A DNA stretch of 64,000 nt from Asparagopsis taxiformis (lineage: Eukaryota > Rhodophyta > Florideophyceae > Bonnemaisoniales > Bonnemaisoniaceae). The notes under the pieces were generated by a model. The model had not been told where the DNA came from. It saw only the letters and a list, made by a program, of their open reading frames with translations, and made no database searches. This document shows, piece by piece, positions 12,034 through 20,983 of the stretch. The position numbers and the translations under genes were made by a program. The DNA lies in NCBI GenBank assembly GCA_030407315.1, contig JALQPE010002471.1, forward strand, positions 1 through 64,000, written 5' to 3'. How positions within the stretch are numbered: the stretch's first letter is position 1; every line of letters starts with the position of its first letter.

Positions 12034-12247
12034 ACACCTGAGGGCAGGAGTGCCAGGTGTAAGAACTGTAGTGTCTGCTACCCCTTGAGCAAGGGTAAGT
12101 TACCTGAGGGCAGGAAGGCCAGGTAACTAAGGGCCTACAGGAGGGACTGTAAGTGGTCAACCCGAGGGCAGGAGAGCCGGGTTGTACCTGAGGGCAGGAG
12201 GGCCAGGTGGTGTCTGAGGGCTGGAGAGCCAGACATCCCACTTACAG
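12034..12247 (+). other. Array of constant-loop, variable-stem hairpins in the retroelement leader
   Basis: Five hairpins share the loop pattern GAG-GGC-nGGAnn-GCC (GGC and GCC can pair inside the loop). Their stems differ in sequence but are complementary: ACACCT/AGGTGT (12034-12039 with 12055-12060), AGTTACCT/AGGTAACT (12098-12105 with 12121-12128), CAACCC/GGGTTG (12158-12163 with 12179-12184), ACCT/AGGT (12186-12189 with 12205-12208) and TGTCT/AGACA (12211-12215 with 12231-12235). The last three abut and are enclosed by a perfect 10-bp helix CTGTAAGTGG (12147-12156) with CCACTTACAG (12238-12247). A second helix CTGTAG/CTACAG (12066-12071 with 12135-12140) encloses hairpin 2 and a different hairpin at 12079-12097. 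A role in RNA packaging, dimerisation or translation is inference. Confidence 0.8.
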
Positions 12248-12736
12248 AACCTAGATCGGAAGTCTAGCTTCCTGGAGGGATTCTTGATTCTCAAGACTAT
12301 CCTCTGACCAGTCCTGTGCTGTCGCCAATTGTATTCCCTATACATCCTATTCCACTTGTTGGCTGTTAGCTAGGTGGACCGACAGGGTCACGGATACGGG
12401 TAACGCAGCCTTGATAGGGGTAAGGACTTGGACTAAGAGGGGTGGAGAGGAGATAGGAAAACTTGAGGAAAGTTGGGTACGGTCGACTCGCGAAACTTTC
12501 TTATAGGGTAAGGACACCGAAGGGTTTACATCGTAAACTGGTGGGGATATCCCGAACGGATCGTTGAACCACATTCCCTGGGGTGGGTGTGATCAGAGTG
12601 CTGAAATTCCTCTCTCCGCGGGTAGAGGACCCGTCGTTAAAGGACGAATCCTTTCAAAAATTGGAAACTGGAAATTTGTTGTTGAAGAAGAAAGGAGTTT
12701 TTTTAAGGTTTTAAGTTTGGGAAGAACACTGTCATT
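12248..12736 (+). other. Remaining 5' leader of the chromovirus
   Basis: Non-coding, with no clear repeats. It includes purine-rich stretches (about 12420-12475 and 12680-12725) just before the gag start. Confidence 0.6.
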
Positions 12737-13504
12737 ATGTCGTTATTGAAGCCCAATAAGCCCCCGACATTCGATGGAACGCGTGATGCGTTTACTGTTC
12801 GGACGTGGCTACACTCTGTTGGAAGGTACATTTCTCTCATTCAGGTAGGCTCGGATGCAGAAATATCCGATAAACAAGCTATTGATTTCGCTTCGACGTT
12901 CATGACAGGGGTGGCTGCCAACTGGTGGTTTACCGTTGTCAACGGAGCGAAAATGCCTGATTCTTGGGAGGCCTTCTCAAACCTGGTTATTCAAGAGTTC
13001 GTTCCTCAAGATATTGCTGTTAGAGCTCGCGATAAGCTCAGCAAGTTGAAACAGAAAACAAGCGTTTCTGCCTATCTTTCCGAGTTTAGGAACATCGTAA
13101 TCAATATCCAGGATATGAGTGAGGGTGAGAAGTTGGCTCGTTTCTGTGAAGGTCTCAAGTCTCATATTCTTCTAGATGTTCGCAAGAACAATCCATCGGA
13201 CCTTGATGCCGCTGCAAACATTGCTCTTAGCGTTGATGGTGCTTATTACGGAGCTGGGTTCTATACAGGAAAAGTTGTTCCTTCAAGTTATTCTGGGTAC
13301 GCTCCCATGGAAATCGGCAACTTCGAGAAAAGCCATTCCATGAATGCCCAGAAGAGGAAGGATATTCGTGAGAACCTATGCTTTGTATGTCACAAGCCCG
13401 GTTGCAGAGCGTATAGGCACAAAGGGGAAATCAAGAAGAGGCTTAACACGAACAACACTCAGGTTCATTGGGGAGCACCAAGTTCCTTTCCACAGGAAAA
13501 CTAG
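12737..13504 (+). CDS. gag: Gag polyprotein, chromovirus
   Basis: 255 codons from ATG. Residues about 10-170 form the helical retrotransposon Gag domain (IDFASTFMTGVAANWWFTVV, then a YLSEFRNIV-type helix). Near the C-terminus is a single zinc-knuckle-like motif, CFVCHKPGCRAYRH, with spacing C-x2-C-x4-C-x4-H. The usual order is C-x2-C-x4-H-x4-C, so the third and fourth ligands are exchanged. Gag assembles the particle and binds element RNA. The pol frame is -1 relative to gag and overlaps it by 58 bases (13447-13504), so pol is probably made by -1 frameshifting. I see no canonical slippery heptamer in the overlap. Confidence 0.93.
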   Translation: MSLLKPNKPPTFDGTRDAFTVRTWLHSVGRYISLIQVGSDAEISDKQAIDFASTFMTGVAANWWFTVVNGAKMPDSWEAFSNLVIQEFVPQDIAVRARDKLSKLKQKTSVSAYLSEFRNIVINIQDMSEGEKLARFCEGLKSHILLDVRKNNPSDLDAAANIALSVDGAYYGAGFYTGKVVPSSYSGYAPMEIGNFEKSHSMNAQKRKDIRENLCFVCHKPGCRAYRHKGEIKKRLNTNNTQVHWGAPSSFPQEN

Positions 13505-16500
13505 TCGGTCCTCCTAAAAACAAGTTATACGCTCAGGATGGACCTGAAAGGAGTGTGAATGTTCGATGCGCTGATGCGCAAGTTAAGAGACCAGAAAAGC
13601 CAGGAAGGGCTGTTCCAAGGCAGGAGAAGGGCCGTGTAGAGCCGAGAGTCTTGGAAGCTGAATCAAATACTATTGTTGGGAAAGAAAGCATCACTACTGA
13701 TGACCCTATACCAGTAGATCCATTATTGGTTTTCCATGGAAAGTTGAACGGATTACCAGTCAAAGTATTGAAAGATGATGGATGCAATACCAACGTAGTA
13801 GGGGCCGAGTTTCTGAGGAAGCAGAAATCTCGAGGAAATTTCATGATTCAGAAAGAGAAAATACAAGTCTCACACTCTCGAAAAGGTTCCACGGAAGAAG
13901 CATCTGAATTAATCATCAAAGGAACATTGAATATGGGTTCACATACCTATACATCAAATTGGGTTGTTGCCAATTGTAGGTATGATGTTCTTTTGGGGAT
14001 GCCATGGCATGTCGCCCACAATCCAGTTATCGATTACAAAAAAAGGATTGTGAAATTTGGCCATCAGTTACTTCACGCCTGTAAAGATCCTGATGATCCA
14101 AGGATTCATGTGACGAATCTTGGAGTGAGAAAATTCAGAAGAATGTTACGGAACAGGAAGAACAGTAATGACTTTGAAGTGTATCAAGTGTTCGAAAAGG
14201 AAAATATTCAGGGAATGAAAGGTTCCAAACACAGTGAGAGGTTGGGGAAGTTACTGACAAAGTACCAGGAAGTGTTCAGAAGTGATCTTCCAGATGGACT
14301 TCCTCCCAAGCGAACAGTAGATCACGCGATCGATGTTCAGAAAGATGCTAAACCTCCACTGAGACCTCTATTTCAGCTTTCTCCCGCGGAACTAAGAGCA
14401 GCTAAGGAATATGTCGAGGAACTGCTGAAGAAAGGAAAAATAAGATCAAGTAAGTCACCTTATGGAGCTCCTCTGTTCTTTGTCAAAGAGAAAGACAAGC
14501 TTCTTGGAGTAGTCGATTATCGAGCTTTGAATCGAATCACGAAGAGGAACAACGCTCCATTGCCGAGATCTGATGAAATGTTTGATCGCCTTGGGGGATC
14601 AAAATATTTTTCAAAACTAGACCTCAAGACGGGGTTCCATCAGATCAGGGTGAAGCCGGAAGACATCGAGAAAACAGCGTTTAATACAAAATATGGGCAG
14701 TTCGAATATCTTGTCATGCCTATGGGTCTGTGTAACGCTCCTGCAACGTTTCAGACCTTGATGAACCAGATTTTCTATGATTGCATTGATGTTTTCTTGG
14801 TTGTTTACATGGATGATTTACTAGTATTCAGCAAAACGGAAGAGGAACATTTTCGGAATTTGGAAACTGTATTGGAACGTCTGAAAAGAAATGAATTGTA
14901 CGTTTCTCCAAAGAAATGTGAATTCTTTCAGACAGAGATCGACTTCTTGGGATTTTTGGTTGGTAGAGACGGCATCAGGGTTAATCCAGAAAAGGTTAAC
15001 GTCCTTAAAACCTGGCCAAAACCAAAATCATTGACAGAGTTGAGAAGTTTCCTTGGTCTCTTACAGTTTTTCCGAAGGTTCATTCCGAAATTCTCTGGGA
15101 TTGCGGCTCCATTGACGGATCTGACGAAGAAAGAAAAGGGTATTGGACAATGGGATGAAATCTGTGATGAAGCTTTCCAAAAGTTGAAAGATGCAATGAT
15201 TCAGGCTCCAATATTAGTTGCACCTGATTGGAGTAAGGCCTTCCGAGGTCATGTTGATGCATCTCAGCTCGCTGTTGGTGGTACTCTAACTCAGCTGGAC
15301 GAGAATGGGAAGGATCGTGTTATTGCCTTCTACTCAAAGAAGTTATCATCCACTGAGGCAGATTATACAGCGAATGACCGAGAACTTTTGGCTTTGATTT
15401 GTTTCTTGGAAAGATTTCGATGTTACCTCGAAGGAGTTGAATTTGAAATATTCACAGACAACCAAGTGCTAAAGAGTTTCTTTTCGAAAGCCAAGTTGAG
15501 TCGAAAAGAAGCAAGATGGTTGGAAACTCTAGGTAACTTTGGTATATTCCCGATAACCCTCAAACCTGGCAAGATTCATGTATTGGGTGATGTTTTATCA
15601 AGGGCTCCTCACGTTATAAATGGGCGAAATGCTTCATTTAGCAATATTGAAGTACCTGAAATCAATTTTGAGGACATTGTAACCCGATATGATGATGACC
15701 AGTTCTTCGGACCAGTGGTAAGAGCCATGGAAGGAGATTTTCCTGAAGATGAGATTCAGAAACGGAAACTGGAAAAGATCATACCATTGTTTTGTCGTGA
15801 ACGGGCGAGGCTATTTTACAATGGAAAGTTGTGTGTACCGAGAAGGTCTGTGTCCAGTATTTTGCAAATGGCACATGACTCTAGGACAAGCGGTCATTTC
15901 AAGTTCTTGAAAACGCTAGCAAGACTTGAAAAATTCCATTGGAGACACAAAGCCCGAGATGTCCGGAAGTATGTGGAGGGATGCATGAAGTGTCAGCAAT
16001 AGAAAGACTCTAATCAGAAGAAGTTGACTGATCCAACTTCTTTAGAGATTCCTGAGAGAAGATGGGGATCTCTAGCAACCGACTTTATCGTAAGTCTACC
16101 CAAGACAAAAGACGGTTATGATGCCATAACTACCTGGGTAGACCGGTTGACGAGAAGAGTTCATTTTATCAAGTCAAGAGGTACTGACACTGCTGAGGAT
16201 GTTGCGAATGCATTCTTCTCCAACATATTCAAGCTTCATGGACTTCCTGACAATGTGGTATCGGATCGAGATAGAAAGTTTACATCCAAGTTTTGGGATT
16301 GTTTGATGGAACTATGTGGCGTTAAGCTCAAGATGTCTACGAGCAGGCACCCACAGACGGATGGCACGTCCGAAATCATGAATTGGATGATTGAGAACTA
16401 TATTCGGTGCTATTGTTCCTATAACCAAGACAATTGGGATGAACTTCTACCATCTGCAGATTTTTCCTACAATTCTGCTGTTTCTGAAGATCTAAGTATG

Positions 16501-17172
16501 TCCCCTTTTGAGCTGGACCTGGGATGGATTCCAAAGTCTCCTTTGGACTTTGTGTCTGGAAATGAGATACCTGTGCAAAGTGTTGAGGAATTCAAGAAAC
16601 GGCTTACAGCTTCTCTTGAAGATGCTAAGTACTCTTACAACATAGCGAAAGCAGCACAGAGTGCGTATGCCTCCAGAAAGTTCAAAGATCCAGACTATAG
16701 GGTGGGATCCAAGTTATGGATTAACAGGTCTTTGTTCAGGGATGCATACTCCCAGTCTCAGGAAAAGGAGAAGTTGACAGCAAGACGTTTTGGACCGTTT
16801 GTTGTGAAGGAATTGATTGGCAAAAATGCAGTTAGGTTGGATCTTCCTGATCATATCAAGATTCATCCTGTTGTTAATGTCAGCCACACAATTCCTCATA
16901 TAGAACAACCGAGTGATATTGCTGCTCCAATACCTCCTGTACCGGCCCCTGTCCCTGCTATTGAAGGTGATGAAATCGAGGTTGAAGCGATCTTGAATCA
17001 TAGAAAAAGAGGACGAGGATATCAGTTCCTAACCTTGATGAAAGGTAGTCCTACGCATGATGCTTCATGGCAACCTACGAGGGATTTCATAGACAGAGAT
17101 GGCACGAAGACTGGAATATGGTTAGAATACATCCGGAAGAAGAATATTCTACCGGAATATCATGATGAATAA
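13447..17172 (+). CDS. pol: Pol polyprotein, chromovirus, interrupted by one TAG in integrase
   Basis: Open from 13447 with no ATG needed. Protease is near 13740-14020 with the active site KDDGCN (13771-13788), where D-S/T-G is usual. RT spans about 14400-14950 with GVVDYRALNR and YMDD at 14806-14817. RNase H is at about 15240-15600 (HVDASQLAVG, FTDNQVLKSF). The integrase HHCC finger ends in CMKCQQ at 15999, followed by TAG at 16000-16002. The same frame then continues through the integrase core (ATDFIVSL, VVSDRDRKFTS, HPQTDGTSE) to 17172. The last 70 residues are a chromodomain (VEAILNHRKRGRGYQFL...). Apart from the stop the frame is intact for 3.7 kb. The stop context (CAA TAG AAA) is not a known readthrough motif, so point mutation is likeliest. 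Confidence 0.93.
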
Positions 17173-17199
17173 CTAAGTTGATGAGGACATCAACTGTGT

Positions 17200-17210
17200 G
17201 AGGGGGGGAA
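17200..17210 (+). other. Polypurine tract
   Basis: gagggggggaa lies three bases before the 3' LTR and is the expected primer for plus-strand DNA synthesis. Confidence 0.85.
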
Positions 17211-17213
17211 TAG

Positions 17214-17574
17214 TGTAACGAACTGAAGCTGATGCCAGCAATGGCCAGCATAAACTAGTGTATTCTAGACACTACAAGTTACACTAAGTTTACTCATATA
17301 CTATAGGCTGCTAGAAAGTAACTTGCTGTTACGCCTAAAAGTATCTAGTTGGCTATGTCATCGAGTGATGTCATGATGGCATCATGTTAGATTTATTTTG
17401 ATGACATAATTTTATTTTGATTAGTATTTTCTAGAATTAGTTCGACATCGAACTACAATTCTATGGTGGGTATAAAAAGGCATGGTCAACTCCGGTCTTG
17501 GGGGATCGGAGGCATCATCGATCATTCAACGAAAACAACTACCACTCAGCTATCCCGTATACACATTCGTTTCA
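17214..17574 (+). repeat. 3' LTR, chromovirus
   Basis: Same 361-bp sequence as 11573-11933 with A instead of G at 17338. It is preceded by the polypurine tract and followed by the target duplication gtatg. Confidence 0.97.
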
Positions 17575-17579
17575 GTATG

Positions 17580-17926
17580 ATGATGTCGCATTACACAATT
17601 TGAAAACCTGGTGCCAGATTCTCCTCTATCAACGGTTATGGCTGCGTTCGGTACTTTCAAGAGGGGCATCTTCAGATTCTGTAAGGTCCAAATTGAATGA
17701 GTTACCCTATCATCTTACCGTTGTCGATGAACTCATTTTTTGCGATTCTGGTCCACAAACCTGTTGATCTTGGTCTGTTTTGTTCTGACAGGCCTCGCGG
17801 GCCTATACTAAGTCCTCAAAGATGCAGCTCTTCCCCCTATAGCATTATACACAGGCCTTTTTTCTTTCCTTCGCCTCCCGCTAAGCTTTCCCTCAAATTA
17901 GTATCGCAAACGCTCTTTGGAATCTG
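17580..17926 (+). other. Upstream region of protease 1
   Basis: Non-coding. It is host sequence separated from 11567 by the insertion. The block aacgctctt (17910-17918) is shared with the promoter of protease 2. Confidence 0.5.
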
Positions 17927-17934
17927 TATAAATA
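17927..17934 (+). promoter_or_regulatory. TATA box of protease gene 1
   Basis: TATAAATA, followed by actcatcgtc. The same tataaatactcatcgtc is found upstream of protease gene 2 (minus strand, 29889 downward). Shared core promoters indicate that both copies arose with their regulatory DNA. Confidence 0.75.
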
Positions 17935-18017
17935 CTCATCGTCTATACCACCTTTCCTCCTTCTTCTAATTCAACAACAGCTTCTTCTTGAATATCAACA
18001 GCAGCTTTTGAATCAGC

Positions 18018-19970
18018 ATGAACTATCTCTGTTTCGCTTCGTCACTCCCTATTGGACGCCCAGCTTCCAAACTATCATGCAAAACGCCTATTCGCTCCAA
18101 TGCTCCCAAAGTCAACATGGTAGCTCAAGATCGTTTCCCAGGTGAGTATGATGCCATTGTTGGGTCCCCAAAGACTGCCTCGGTTAGTCCTTCTGAAGTA
18201 ATCGCTAATGATCTGGCCACAGGTCCATTGGAATCCCAATGCGGTGGAACTTGGGACTCGCAACAAGTGGAAACGTACGACGGAACACTTGGAGTCACTC
18301 GCAAGTTCGTGGATGATCATCAGCGCCCAGTTGGTAATATTCGCTGGCGCGATGATCTTGCGAGCAGGTATAAAAACCCGGGAAATGTATCCGGGAAAAG
18401 GTGGTGTTCTGGCACGCTTATATCGGATGAAATCTTCCTCACAGCTGGCCATTGTTTCCATTTCAACGGAGCTAGTGGCTGGGTATATCCAACCCGTGAC
18501 GACGGAAGTACAATCCCAGATACCGAACTGGCACGTGAACTTCTCGTGGAGTTTGAATATCAGCGCGATGCTCAAGGCAACCTTCGCACCCCAATTGCAT
18601 ATCCTATTGAGGCTCTGATCGTGGAACCAACTGGTGCTAACCTTGATTACGCAGTAATTCGTCTCGGCCGCACTAGAAACCAGTTGCCAGGCCACGTATA
18701 CGGCACTACCCCCGTTTCAGAAGAAAGTCCTGCTGTTGGAGATATGTGCTGCATAATTGGCCATCCTGACGGTCGCCCAAAAAGTATCGAAGCTGGAAAA
18801 GTTGACCAAGTGAGCCAAACTCGTCTCAAATATGGAGATATTGATACACTTGGAGGCAGCTCGGGTTCGGGGGTCCTTCGCCAAAGCTCTGCCGATATTG
18901 TAGGCGTACATACTAATGGTGGTTGTGGTGTGACCTCTGGTTACAACTCTGGGGTGAAGACAAGTTATATAATTGCTCATTCACCTTTGGTGAAAGATAT
19001 CTCGAATCGTCCGCGATGGAGTAGCGTTATGGAAGTCCCTGGCCCCTTCGGAGCAATTGACCAAGGAGGTGGCATTGCATTTGCGAGTCTTTCAGGTAAT
19101 ACAACCACTGACCTAGTGGCGATGCATCTTGAAAGGTCTGGAGCTCAAAATACCGCTTCCTACCGGGTTGGTAAAAACCTCCAAGAACTGCCTGACGGGA
19201 ATTTCAAGTTTGAAAAGTGGACTAACGCAGTCTCTATTCCGATGTCGGGAAGTGATTCCAATGCTGGTGGTGGCATTGCGATAAGCAATATCAAATCGCA
19301 AACTTCAAACGATATCGTCGTCTTCCACATCGCCAACCCGTTGATCGGAGTTGACCATGGGTACTACAAGGTAGGGTTCTCTCTGGATTCTGACGGGAAT
19401 CCGGCAGGTGGCTGGAGCAACGACATTGAAGTTCCAGGCGGGTTCGGGATAAATAATCAAGGCGGAGATGTGACTGTCGCGTCCATCAAAAATGCGTCCT
19501 CCAAAGATCTTGTGGTGATGAATCTCGAAGATCTGAGTCGGGACAACAAAGGACACTATCGCATTGGCTTTGACCTTGGTCCTGACGGAAAAGCTCGTGG
19601 AGGGTGGAGCAAGGTGATGGATGTACCCGGATGGTTTGGATGGGAGAGTCAAGGTGGTTCCGTAGAAGTGTTCGACACGAACGGGAATGGAAAACTGGAT
19701 ATTGTAATCTTCCATATCGACAACCCGAAGACGAATAATCGTGGATACTACAGGATTGGAAGCGACCTTAATGACAAGGGCGAGGTAACGGGTGGATGGT
19801 CGAAGGTAGTCGAGGTTCCTGGTTGGTTTGGATGGGAGACTCAGGGCGCCGGCATTGCTATGAAGACGCTGAATGGAACCGAGCCAACAATGGGCGTCTT
19901 CCATATCGATAACCCGAGCTCGGAAAATCATGGCTACGTCCGTTTCGGCACGGGTTCGTTCGACATCTGA
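18018..19970 (+). CDS. Trypsin-like serine protease with C-terminal GYYRIG/VPGWFG repeats (copy 1)
   Basis: 650 residues, no intron. The S1/V8-like protease domain covers about residues 85-310 with the triad His145 (TAGHC), Asp210 (NLDYAV) and Ser282 (GGSSGSG). Cysteines are at CCIIGHP and GGCG. Residues about 335-650 hold five or so units of about 55 residues of the type EVPGWFGxExQGG ... DIVIFHIDNP ... GYYRIGxDL ... GGWS, which resemble FG-GAP/VCBS-like propeller repeats. One unit has a Ca-binding-like DTNGNGKLD loop. No clear hydrophobic signal peptide is seen at MNYLCFASSLP, so location is open. The paralogue at 27874-29823 (-) is closely similar throughout. The substrate is unknown; the repeats may bind carbohydrate or protein (inference). 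Confidence 0.88.
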   Translation: MNYLCFASSLPIGRPASKLSCKTPIRSNAPKVNMVAQDRFPGEYDAIVGSPKTASVSPSEVIANDLATGPLESQCGGTWDSQQVETYDGTLGVTRKFVDDHQRPVGNIRWRDDLASRYKNPGNVSGKRWCSGTLISDEIFLTAGHCFHFNGASGWVYPTRDDGSTIPDTELARELLVEFEYQRDAQGNLRTPIAYPIEALIVEPTGANLDYAVIRLGRTRNQLPGHVYGTTPVSEESPAVGDMCCIIGHPDGRPKSIEAGKVDQVSQTRLKYGDIDTLGGSSGSGVLRQSSADIVGVHTNGGCGVTSGYNSGVKTSYIIAHSPLVKDISNRPRWSSVMEVPGPFGAIDQGGGIAFASLSGNTTTDLVAMHLERSGAQNTASYRVGKNLQELPDGNFKFEKWTNAVSIPMSGSDSNAGGGIAISNIKSQTSNDIVVFHIANPLIGVDHGYYKVGFSLDSDGNPAGGWSNDIEVPGGFGINNQGGDVTVASIKNASSKDLVVMNLEDLSRDNKGHYRIGFDLGPDGKARGGWSKVMDVPGWFGWESQGGSVEVFDTNGNGKLDIVIFHIDNPKTNNRGYYRIGSDLNDKGEVTGGWSKVVEVPGWFGWETQGAGIAMKTLNGTEPTMGVFHIDNPSSENHGYVRFGTGSFDI

Positions 19971-20264
19971 ACAAGTTTGGAGTAGTCGAATAAGAAGCGT
20001 AGCGAACTATCGCTATGGTTAGTAGGAATAAAATTGATGATGAATGTTTTCTCTTTTCAATGTCGTGTCACGCTGTTTCTTCCGTTTCCATGTCGCATTT
20101 GCTCGTCGAGATATGTCTGTGAATGATAGGAATGATTTAAGTGAGTTGGTGTCATTGCTGTCGTACCCTAACGCGGATACCGCCGTTAGATTGTTCAAGT
20201 ACTGTAAGAAACCTACTGTTCTGAAACGATTGGATCTCATCACCGAGATATAAAAACTAGATAC
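19971..20264 (+). other. 3' flank of protease 1 up to the transposon target site
   Basis: Contains an aataaa signal (about 20028). A 69-codon frame at 20044-20253 has no recognisable match and is not called. Confidence 0.4.
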
Positions 20265-20267
20265 AGT

Positions 20268-20346
20268 GGAGGAATTTGGCAATAGTCATATGGCTATTTT
20301 GTGACTAATTTGTGACTAATTTTGCGCAGCGGCGGTGCTGGCACGG
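20268..20346 (+). repeat. Left terminal inverted repeat, Harbinger
   Basis: 79 bp, reverse complement of 26790-26868 with one mismatch (20340 G against A). It contains an internal direct repeat tgtgactaatt, tgtgactaatt and ends in gcgcagcggcggtgct-g-gcacgg. Confidence 0.95.
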
Positions 20347-20983
20347 TGCACTATCTGGGACTTCTGTTGTCCGGGGAGGGACTTGGAGAAATAGATAACT
20401 TGGATGCTGAATTACATCAGACGAGCTCGCAGTCATGAAAGTTTATTGTAAAGTACAAGCTTTGTGCAAACTTTAGAGGACATTTTCTTAGGTTACGAAG
20501 CGTGACATTTCTATGCACTGGACACCTGTCTCTGCTACCTGAACGTATATTTGCAATCACCTGAGGAAGCCATGCATAGATAGACATGGTATTTTATTTC
20601 GAACACCTCGTTCTAACAGATCATGGCGATGCAGACAATGGGTTTTCGCAGGACACAGTGATCAGCAAAAGTCTATCACTTTGTGCGCACATCGTGTCGT
20701 GTCTAGATCAATCACAAGTGGCCCTGTTGCGGTTCATGATTACCCAGCGCAATTGCAATCCAGGCGATTAGATCAGCCGAGATTGGGACACCTTCATTCT
20801 ACGAATTCAATTGGATAAACGGTGAGAGCAACATGCGTGTTGAAGGGAAAGGAAGCGTCAAAGGTGAGAAATGTGGGATGTCGTTACAAGCTTACGGGAA
20901 CTGTGAACAGGATAAATGGAAGGTAATCACTGGTGGTGAAGGTTGAACTGTTTCCAGCACTAAAACTTTGAACTCGAAACAGA

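Larger units (their letters stand above)
11573..17574 (+). mobile_element. Young, nearly intact Ty3/gypsy chromovirus (family B)
   Basis: A 6,002-bp element bounded by two 361-bp LTRs that differ at one position (11697 G, 17338 A). It is flanked by a perfect 5-bp target duplication gtatg (11568-11572 and 17575-17579). The order is LTR, primer-binding site, structured leader, gag, pol (protease, RT, RNase H, integrase, chromodomain), polypurine tract, LTR. The chromodomain places it among chromoviruses. One divergent LTR base means recent insertion. The only clear coding defect is an in-frame TAG in integrase at 16000-16002. Confidence 0.96.

Noticed and set aside
12034..12247. CRISPR-like array
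   Set aside because: The repeat is short, spacers are self-complementary stems rather than unique spacers, and the host is eukaryotic; an RNA structure explains it.
18018..18080. Signal peptide on protease 1
   Set aside because: No hydrophobic core is evident after the initiating Met; export cannot be claimed.
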